A stretch of DNA of 33,874 nt from Actinomycetota bacterium. GTDB lineage: Bacteria > Actinomycetota > Acidimicrobiia > Acidimicrobiales > BP-101. The stretch's first letter is position 1, and each line of letters starts with the position of its first letter. The DNA is taken from NCBI GenBank assembly GCA_030838265.1, contig JAUTXA010000245.1, positions 1 through 33,874 of the forward strand, read 5' to 3'. The notes below the pieces were generated by a model. That model was given only the letters and a program-made list of their open reading frames with translations, was not told the DNA's origin and did no database searches. This document shows, one piece after another, positions 23,396-29,520 of the stretch. A program made the translations under genes and the position numbers.

Positions 23396-24511
23396 TCAGG
23401 CCACGCCGAGACGCCGGGCGACGAGGTCGAGGCGGGCCGCGGGCTGAACCAGGGCGACGCGGACATGTCTCGCACCGGCCGGCCCGTATGTGTCTCCGGG
23501 ACTCACGAGAACACCCCCGTCGGTGGCCAGTCGGTCGGTGAGCCCCCACGCATCGCCGTCGGGCACGGGCACCCAGAGGTAGAAGCCACCGCCCGGGAGC
23601 TCGGCCTTCAAGCCGATGGCGGCGAGGATGTCGCGGAAGCGCTCGAGGCGATCGAGGTACCGGACCCGTTGCTCGTCGACGTGGACGTCATCGCCGAGAG
23701 CCGCGGTGGCCGCCGCCTGGCTGGGACCCGGCACCATCATCCCGACGTGCTTGCGCGTCTCGGCCAGGTAGTGGACGAGGTCGGGATCGCCGGCGTAGAA
23801 GCCGACTCGCACGCCGGCCAGGTTCGAGCGCTTCGACAGCGAGTGCAGAGCCACCACCCCGTCGAGGCCGTGCTCGAGGATGGTGTGGCGCGGGCCGTCC
23901 CACGTGAACTCGACGTAGCACTCGTCGCTGAAGACGGGCACGCCATGGGCGCGGCCCCAGCCGGCGGCGGCGGCCAGGTCGTCGATCTGGCCCGCCGGGT
24001 TGCCGGGGGTGTTGACCCAGAGGCACAGGGCGCGCGACGCGTCTTCGTCGCTCACCGCGCTCAGATCGAGACGCCATTGGTCGTCGACCGGAACGGGAAC
24101 GGCCCGGCAGCCGGCCAGGATGGCCCCCATCTCGTAGGTCGGGTAGGCCAGCTCGGGGTAGAGCACGGTGTCGCGCATCGGGGTCCGCAAGCGGAGCCAC
24201 TGGGGCAAGGTCCCCACCATCTCCTTGGTACCGACGCACGCGGCCACCGCGTCGACCGGCACCTCGACCCCGAGGCGGCGCTCCATCCAGCGGCGCGCCG
24301 CGTCGCGGAAGGCCGGGAACCCGACCGACGCCGGGTAGCCCCGCTCGGTGTCGGACGAGGCGAGAGCGTCGACGACGAAGGGCGGCGGCGGGTCACAGGG
24401 GGTGCCGATGGAGAGGTCGACGATGCCCCCCTCGTGGGCCTCGGCCTTGGCCCGCGACCCGGCGGTCTTCTCGTAGGGGTACAGCGGCGGGACGAAGCCT
24501 TGGGTGCTCAC
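23396..24511 (-). CDS. dapC: Succinyl-diaminopimelate aminotransferase (class I/II PLP aminotransferase)
   Basis: 371 residues from GTG 24511, overlapping the hflX stop (GTGA). It is a fold-type I aminotransferase: IVDLSIGTPCDPPPPFV at about 30-46, WVNTPGNPAG (165-174) with the conserved Asn, SDECYVEF with the PLP-binding Asp196 and Tyr199, and Lys227 in SLSKRSNLAGVRVGF. GTKEM at 94-98 is typical of the actinobacterial DapC group, which interconverts N-succinyl-2-amino-6-ketopimelate and N-succinyl-LL-diaminopimelate using glutamate. DapD, DapE and DapF genes nearby support this role over a general aspartate aminotransferase. It is the last gene of the minus-strand run and the only one here that is metabolic besides dapF. 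Confidence 0.88.
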   Translation of the reverse strand: MSTQGFVPPLYPYEKTAGSRAKAEAHEGGIVDLSIGTPCDPPPPFVVDALASSDTERGYPASVGFPAFRDAARRWMERRLGVEVPVDAVAACVGTKEMVGTLPQWLRLRTPMRDTVLYPELAYPTYEMGAILAGCRAVPVPVDDQWRLDLSAVSDEDASRALCLWVNTPGNPAGQIDDLAAAAGWGRAHGVPVFSDECYVEFTWDGPRHTILEHGLDGVVALHSLSKRSNLAGVRVGFYAGDPDLVHYLAETRKHVGMMVPGPSQAAATAALGDDVHVDEQRVRYLDRLERFRDILAAIGLKAELPGGGFYLWVPVPDGDAWGLTDRLATDGGVLVSPGDTYGPAGARHVRVALVQPAARLDLVARRLGVA

Positions 24512-25794
24512 GACACCTCGAACTGGGCAAAGCGATTGGCGCCGGCGTCGTCGAGACGAGCGCGCAGGCGGGTGCCCGTGGCCTCGTGAGCCTCGGTGAT
24601 GACTTCGCCCTCGCGGTGGACGGCCGCCACCACATCACCCCGATCGAACGGGACGAGGAGCTCGATCACCCGGTCGAGGGCGCGCAGCCGGTCGCCGACC
24701 GTCTCGAGCAGGCCCTCGATGCCCTCACCGCTGAGGGCCGAGAGGTAGACCGAACCGGGTTGGCGGCCGGCCAGGCGCTTGGCCTCGGTGGTGATGTCGG
24801 CCTTGTTGTAGGCCAGCAGCTCGGGCACGTCCTGCGCCCCGATCTCGGCCAGCACGGCCCGCACGGCGTCGATCTCGGCTTGGGGATCAGGGGCGGCGGA
24901 GTCGACGACATGGACCAGAAGATCGGACTCACCCACCACCTCGAGCGTGGAACGGAAGGCCTCGACCAGCTGGTGGGGCAGCTTCCGGATGAAGCCGACG
25001 GTGTCGGAGAGGACGACGCTCTCGCCACCGGGCAGGTCGAGGCGCCGGGTACGCGGGTCGAGGGTGGCGAAGAGGCGGTCCTCGACGAGGACGCCGGCGT
25101 CCGTGAGCCGGTTGAGCAACGTCGACTTGCCGGCGTTGGTGTACCCCACCAGCGACACCGTGCGGTGCCGCGACCGGGCGCGGGACTTGCGCTGGGTTCG
25201 GCGGGTCAGGGTCAGCTGCTTGAGGTCGGCCTCGAGCTTGGTGACCCGGCGCAGCAGCCGCCGGCGATCGATCTCGAGCTGCGTCTCGCCCGGCCCCCTC
25301 GACCCGATCGGCGCCCGGGCCGCGCCGGCACCCATGGCGCCGGCCTGCTGGGAGAGCTGCTTGCCCCGGCCCCGCAGGCGGGGCAGGCGGTGACGGAGGA
25401 GGGCCAGCTCGACCTGGGCCTTGCCCTCTTGGGTCCTGGCGTTCTGGGCGAAGATGTCGAGGATGACGTCGGTGCGGTCGATGGCCGTGCGGCCCAGGAT
25501 CTTCTCGAGGTTGCGCTGCTGGGCGGGGCTCAGCTCGTCGTCGAACACGACCGTGTCGGAGTCGACCTCGAGCGAGAGCTCGTGCAGCTCTTGGGCCTTG
25601 CCCTTGCCGACGTAGGTGGCGGGGTCTGGGCGGTCGCGGCGCTGCAACACCCGACCCACCACGTCGGCGCCGGCGGTGTCGACCAGCAGGGCCAGCTCGT
25701 CGAGCGACTCCTCGACGTCGTCGGGACGCAGCGGAGGGATCACCACGCCGACCAGCACGATGCGCTCCCGGAAGGTGCGCTCGATCAGCGTCAT
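24508..25794 (-). CDS. hflX: Ribosome-associated GTPase HflX
   Basis: 428 residues from ATG 25794, overlapping the dapF stop (ATGA). The N-terminal HflX domain (about 10-120) contains TYVGKGKAQELHEL and VVFDDELSPAQQRNLEKILG, then a coiled-coil linker with GSRGPGETQLEIDRRRLLRR. The GTPase domain has G1 GYTNAGKST (217-225), G3 DTVGF (264-268) and G4 NKAD (330-333). The C-terminal part is short. HflX splits stalled 70S ribosomes, notably after heat or antibiotic stress. The position between dapF and dapC, behind miaA, matches the conserved miaA-dapF-hflX order of actinobacteria. A much longer reading frame upstream of ATG 25794 is only a shadow of dapF. Confidence 0.96.
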   Translation of the reverse strand: MTLIERTFRERIVLVGVVIPPLRPDDVEESLDELALLVDTAGADVVGRVLQRRDRPDPATYVGKGKAQELHELSLEVDSDTVVFDDELSPAQQRNLEKILGRTAIDRTDVILDIFAQNARTQEGKAQVELALLRHRLPRLRGRGKQLSQQAGAMGAGAARAPIGSRGPGETQLEIDRRRLLRRVTKLEADLKQLTLTRRTQRKSRARSRHRTVSLVGYTNAGKSTLLNRLTDAGVLVEDRLFATLDPRTRRLDLPGGESVVLSDTVGFIRKLPHQLVEAFRSTLEVVGESDLLVHVVDSAAPDPQAEIDAVRAVLAEIGAQDVPELLAYNKADITTEAKRLAGRQPGSVYLSALSGEGIEGLLETVGDRLRALDRVIELLVPFDRGDVVAAVHREGEVITEAHEATGTRLRARLDDAGANRFAQFEVS

Positions 25795-26561
25795 GGCGTC
25801 TCGACCTCGACCATGGCCACCCATTGGGTGGGGCCACTGAGGACGACGGTCTCGCCCACCTCGACGGTGAGGTCGCCGCCGGGGTTGTGAACGACAACCG
25901 GGCTGTCGACCAGGCCCCAGCCCACGGCGGCGGCCGCCACCGCGCACGAGCCCGTCCCGCAGGCCTCGGTGAGGCCGACCCCGCGCTCCCACACCCGCAT
26001 GGCGAGATGACCGCGGTCGACCACGCGAATGATCTCGACGTTGTGGTCGGGGCGCTGGTGACCGAGCGCCTCGAGGTCGAGGGCCGCGCTGCCGTCGTCG
26101 ACGAGCACGAGGTGGGGGTTGGCGATGGCGACCTCGGCCGACTGCGGGACGGGTCCGTCGCCGAGCGGCTCGACCTTGGCCGGACCCATGTCGACGCTGG
26201 CCCACCGCAGCCCGGGCGCCGTCTCGTGGCCGATGCGCACGGACCGAACGCCTTCGACCGTCGCCACCTCGAGCTCGGGCCCGGTGGCCACGCCGGCGTC
26301 GACCACGGCTTGGGCTACGCAGCGCATGCCGTTGCCGCTCATCTCGGCCTCGCCTCCGTCGGCGTTGCGCAGCTCGAAGCTCACGGCCGCACCGCCGCGG
26401 CCCCGCCCCACGCGGATGAGGCCGTCGGCGCCGACCCCGAGGTGGCGATCGCACAACGAGCGCGCCAGCTCGGCGGTGAGCGGGCGGCTCTCATCGAGGT
26501 CGAGATAGACGAGGAAGTCGTTGCCCAAGCCGTGGTGCTTCGACAACGTCAGTCGTGACAT
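25791..26561 (-). CDS. dapF: Diaminopimelate epimerase with a Cys-to-Ser change at the first catalytic site
   Basis: 256 residues from ATG 26561, overlapping the miaA end by 13 nt. The family fold is clear: KHHGLGNDFLVYLD at the start, NADGGEAEM at 66-74, ANPHLVLVD, RPDHNVEII, RVWERGVGLTEACGTGSCAV near the C-terminus. The second catalytic cysteine, Cys201 (EACGTG), is present. The first, normally in the CGNG motif, is Ser75 here (EMSGNGMRC; codon AGC), with a Cys six residues on at 81. Enzymes of this family need a two-cysteine acid/base pair to interconvert LL- and meso-diaminopimelate, so activity may be altered, or the lineage may use a Ser variant. The pathway context (dapD, dapE, dapC) argues that epimerase function is still needed. 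The stop overlaps the hflX start. Confidence 0.92.
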   Translation of the reverse strand: MSRLTLSKHHGLGNDFLVYLDLDESRPLTAELARSLCDRHLGVGADGLIRVGRGRGGAAVSFELRNADGGEAEMSGNGMRCVAQAVVDAGVATGPELEVATVEGVRSVRIGHETAPGLRWASVDMGPAKVEPLGDGPVPQSAEVAIANPHLVLVDDGSAALDLEALGHQRPDHNVEIIRVVDRGHLAMRVWERGVGLTEACGTGSCAVAAAAVGWGLVDSPVVVHNPGGDLTVEVGETVVLSGPTQWVAMVEVETP

Positions 26562-27490
26562 CGGGCCCAGTCTCCCAGGAGGGCGGGAAGGAGGGCGACA
26601 GGATTGTCACCGGTGGCGTACCACCGGATGCGGGGGTCGCGGCGGAACCACACGCGCTGGCGCCGGGCGAAGGCCCTGGTGCGGCGGATCGTCTCGTCGA
26701 CCGCTTCGGACTCGCTGATCTCGCCGTCGAGATGACGGAGCAGCTCGTGGTACCCGAGGGCCTGGCGGGCCGTGCGCGACAGCCCGCCGTGGCGCTCGAC
26801 GACCGCCTGCACCTCGTCGAGCAGCCCGGCCGCCATCATCACCTCGACCCGTTCGGCGACCCGCTGGTTGACCACCGGACGGGGCAGCCACACCCCGGCC
26901 ATGCGGAACCGAGTGCCTCGGTGGGCCGACAGCCCCGGACCGTACGACGAGAAGGGCCGACTCGATCCCTCGGTCACTTCGAGGGCACGGATGATCCGGC
27001 GCCGGTTGGCGGGCTCGATCTTGGCCGCCGCCGCGGGGTCGGCCGCGGTCAGGCGACGGTGCAGCGCCGACGTGTCAGCCTCGGCCTCGAGGGCGGCCTT
27101 CACGTCGGGGTACTGGCCGGGGACGTCGAGATCGTCAGTGACCGCCCGCAGGTAGAGACCGGTGCCGCCCACCAGCAAGGCTCGGTGGCCCCTGCCCTCG
27201 ATCTCGGCGATGACGGCGGTCGCCTCCCGCTGGAAACGGCTGACCGAGTAGTCCTCGGTCGGGTCGGCGACGTCGAGCAGGTGGTGGCGCACCTCGGCCT
27301 GCTCGGCGGGCGACGGCTTGGCCGTGCCGATGTCCATCCCTCGGTAGACCTGCATCGAATCGACCGAGACGAGCTCGATGTCGGGGTGGCGGCGGGCCAC
27401 TTCGAGGGCCAGGGCCGACTTGCCCGATGCCGTGGTGCCGACGAGGGCGAGGTGAGTCGTGGTGGTGGTCGTCGTCTCGAAGGGCCTCAG
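26549..27490 (-). CDS. miaA: tRNA dimethylallyltransferase, apparently with a CTG start
   Basis: 313 residues if read from CTG 27490, which overlaps the miaB stop (CTGA). The P-loop GTTASGKS (18-25) comes soon after a run of seven Thr, followed by SVDSMQVYRGMDIGTAK, and further on VGGTGLYLRAV, NRRRIIRALEV, and QALGYHELLRHLDGE with the C-terminal RRQRVWFRRDPRIRW. MiaA adds a dimethylallyl group to N6 of A37 in tRNAs reading UNN codons; MiaB, coupled upstream, thiomethylates it. No ATG, GTG or TTG occurs in frame between the miaB stop and the P-loop, nor for more than 250 bases upstream. CTG fits the NTGA pattern of the neighbours; another rare codon or a sequencing error is the alternative. 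Confidence 0.95.
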   Translation of the reverse strand: MRPFETTTTTTTHLALVGTTASGKSALALEVARRHPDIELVSVDSMQVYRGMDIGTAKPSPAEQAEVRHHLLDVADPTEDYSVSRFQREATAVIAEIEGRGHRALLVGGTGLYLRAVTDDLDVPGQYPDVKAALEAEADTSALHRRLTAADPAAAAKIEPANRRRIIRALEVTEGSSRPFSSYGPGLSAHRGTRFRMAGVWLPRPVVNQRVAERVEVMMAAGLLDEVQAVVERHGGLSRTARQALGYHELLRHLDGEISESEAVDETIRRTRAFARRQRVWFRRDPRIRWYATGDNPVALLPALLGDWARCHD

Positions 27491-28866
27491 CCGGCGGCCA
27501 CGGCGAGGGGGATGCGGGTCTTGTGCCGGGGGCGGGCCGTGACGGCGACGAGCTCGCCGACGAGGTGGTGCGGCGCCGCGCCCGTGATCACGACATCGGC
27601 GTAGGTGCCGGGCGCCAGCGGCTCGGATGGGAAGTGCACCAGCTTGTGCTGCCTCGTCCGGCCCGTCATCTGGGTGGCGTCGCGCCGGCTGGCGCCCTCG
27701 ACGACTACCTCCTCGGTGCGTCCCACCCGCCCACGGTGCTTGGCGAGGGCCGATCGTTCGAGGACGATCTTGAGGCGCTCGAAGCGCTCGGCGGTGACGT
27801 CGGCGGGGACGAAGCGGTCGGTGAAGGCGGCGGCCTCGGTGCCGGGCCGGGGCGAGAAGATGAACGTGTAGGCCGAGTCGAACTCGGCGGCGGCCGCCAC
27901 CTCGAGGGTGGCCTCGAAGTCGTCGTCGGTCTCGCCCGGGAAGCCCACGACGATGTCGGTGGTGACGGCCAAGTCGGGGGCGGCGGCCCGGGCTGCGGCC
28001 AGCTGGCGCAGGTAGCGCGAGGCCGTGTAGCCGCGGTGCATGGCGGCCAGGATGCGGTCGCTGCCCGACTGCAGGGGGTAGTGCAGGTGCTCGCACACGT
28101 TGGCCACCTCGGCCATGGCCGCGATGGTCTCGGGCCTCAGGTCCTTGGGGTGCGGGCTGGTGTAGCGCACCCGGCGGATCCCGTCGATCTGGCCCACGGC
28201 CCGGAGGAGCGATGCGAAAAGGGGGCCGCGCTTGGTCAGGTCCCGCCCATAGGAGTTGACGTTCTGGCCCAGGAGGGTGATCTCGGTGACCCCCTCGTCG
28301 GCCAGTGCCTTGATCTCGTCCACCAGCTCGTCGAAGGGCCGGCTGATCTCGACACCCCTGACGGCGGGGACGATGCAGAAGGCGCACTTGTTGTCGCACC
28401 CGATCTGGATCGTGACCCACGCCGACCATGTGGTGTCGCGGCGGACGGGCAGGGCGCTGGGGAAGGCCTCGGACTCCTCGAGGATCTCCATGATCGGGCC
28501 CTCGAGCTGTGATCGCCGCAGCAGGTCGGAGGCCGACGCCACGTTGTGGGTGCCGAACACGAGGTCGACAAAAGGCGCCCGTTGCTGGATCAGGCCCCGG
28601 TCCTTCTGGGCCATGCACCCCGCCACCGCGATCTGCAGGCCGGGCTTGGAGTCCTTCAGGGATTTGAGGTGGCCGAGGGTGCCGTACAGACGGTTGTCGG
28701 CGTTCTCCCGGATGGTGCAGGTGTTGAGCACCACCACATCGGCGCCGTCGACGCTCTCGGCCGAGACGTAGCCGTCGGCCTCGAGCAGGCCGGCCAGGCG
28801 CTCCGAGTCGTGCTCGTTCATCTGGCACCCGAAGGTGCGGATGAAGTAGGTGCGGGCCGGGCTCAC
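27487..28866 (-). CDS. miaB: tRNA-2-methylthio-N6-dimethylallyladenosine synthase
   Basis: 459 residues from GTG 28866. The UPF0004 cluster cysteines are Cys14 (TFGCQMNEHDSE), Cys50 (LNTCTIRENA) and Cys84 (VAGCMAQ). The radical-SAM CxxxCxxC is Cys157, Cys161 and Cys164 (IGCDNKCAFCIVPAVRG). A C-terminal TRAM domain starts near 375 (RTEEVVVEGA). It converts N6-isopentenyl-A37 to the 2-methylthio form using two [4Fe-4S] clusters and SAM, in the step after MiaA. TATCCT 6 nt before the GTG suggests a leaderless message, making miaB the head of the miaB-miaA-dapF-hflX-dapC operon. The start follows the spoVS stop by 48 nt. Confidence 0.97.
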   Translation of the reverse strand: MSPARTYFIRTFGCQMNEHDSERLAGLLEADGYVSAESVDGADVVVLNTCTIRENADNRLYGTLGHLKSLKDSKPGLQIAVAGCMAQKDRGLIQQRAPFVDLVFGTHNVASASDLLRRSQLEGPIMEILEESEAFPSALPVRRDTTWSAWVTIQIGCDNKCAFCIVPAVRGVEISRPFDELVDEIKALADEGVTEITLLGQNVNSYGRDLTKRGPLFASLLRAVGQIDGIRRVRYTSPHPKDLRPETIAAMAEVANVCEHLHYPLQSGSDRILAAMHRGYTASRYLRQLAAARAAAPDLAVTTDIVVGFPGETDDDFEATLEVAAAAEFDSAYTFIFSPRPGTEAAAFTDRFVPADVTAERFERLKIVLERSALAKHRGRVGRTEEVVVEGASRRDATQMTGRTRQHKLVHFPSEPLAPGTYADVVITGAAPHHLVGELVAVTARPRHKTRIPLAVAAG

Positions 28867-28878
28867 ACCTTCAGGATA
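28867..28878 (-). promoter_or_regulatory. miaB operon leaderless -10 element
   Basis: TATCCT (complement of 28873-28878) ends 6 nt before the miaB GTG. No Shine-Dalgarno sequence is present. If used, the message for five genes starts at the first codon of miaB. Confidence 0.55.
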
Positions 28879-28914
28879 GGCGGCGGCCGACCCGGGTCCG
28901 CCCGTCGAAACCGC

Positions 28915-29310
28915 TCAGAGAACAGCAGCAGCGGGGCCGTCGACCGACGCCGCGATGGGCAGAACCGACTCTTCGTCGTCGACGGCGGCGGCGAGAGGCA
29001 TGCCGCCGTCGCGCACGTCGACCGTGATGCGGGTGGGCCCGGAGCGATGGTCACGGCCCTCGATGAGCAGCCGGATGGCGGTGCGGCTCTCGCCGTCGAT
29101 CTCGATGTCGGCGAAGGTCGGCACGCAGATCAGGTCGACGCCCGACGGGGCGACGTAGCCGCGCGCGATGGCGATGGCCTTGACGGCCTGGTTCAAGGCG
29201 CCGGCTCCGACGACCTGGACCTCGACCGAGCCGGACTGGCGAACGACGCCAGCCATGGCCCCGGCCACGCTGTTTGGGTTGGACTTGCTCGAGACTTTGA
29301 GGGTTTCCAC
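28915..29310 (-). CDS. Stage V sporulation protein S (SpoVS) homologue with C-terminal extension
   Basis: 131 residues from GTG 29310, with GGAAGGA upstream. Residues 1-84 match SpoVS almost throughout: VETLKVSSKSNPNSVAGAMA, VVGAGALNQAVKAIAIARGY, APSGVDLICVPTFADIEIDG, TAIRLLIEGRD. SpoVS is an Alba-like-fold protein needed for late sporulation and septation control in Bacillus; homologues exist in non-sporulating Deinococcus-Thermus, Chloroflexi and deep actinobacteria. The remaining 47 residues are a low-complexity tail (ITVDVRDGGMPLAAAVDDEE) that the Bacillus protein, about 86 residues, lacks. It lies between recA and miaB, where many actinobacteria have recX. Nucleic-acid binding is the likely activity; no cellular role can be stated. 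Confidence 0.9.
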   Translation of the reverse strand: METLKVSSKSNPNSVAGAMAGVVRQSGSVEVQVVGAGALNQAVKAIAIARGYVAPSGVDLICVPTFADIEIDGESRTAIRLLIEGRDHRSGPTRITVDVRDGGMPLAAAVDDEESVLPIAASVDGPAAAVL

Positions 29311-29428
29311 CGTGCGGGGTCCTTCCGGATCGCCTATGTGAAGGTTCGACGCGGCGTGCGTGGGTTCCTCCCTCGACCTCGTCGCTTTCCGGCAAATCGG
29401 TCGTATCTGCAATACGCGGCTCAGCGCG

Positions 29429-29468
29429 CCGACACCACCCCTCCACATCAACGGAGGGGTGGTGTCGG
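29429..29468 (-). terminator. Perfect 16-bp inverted repeat, probable recA terminator
   Basis: CCGACACCACCCCTCC (29429-29444) and its exact complement (29453-29468) enclose an 8-nt loop (ACATCAAC). It begins 53 bp past the recA stop and would fold into a very stable hairpin in recA mRNA. No U-run follows on the minus strand, so it may be a U-less (I-shaped) actinobacterial terminator, or a processing/stability element. The remainder of the 210-bp recA-spoVS gap holds the spoVS ribosome site but no TANNNT element that I can see. Confidence 0.7.
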
Positions 29469-29520
29469 ATCTCGCGCTTTTCGTCGGATTGGCTGGGGTT
29501 CAGCCGGAGTTGACCCGGTG

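Noticed and set aside
27450-27475. ACG/ACC run as a microsatellite or CRISPR-like repeat
   Set aside because: It is a short Thr codon run at the start of miaA; there are no spaced direct repeats.
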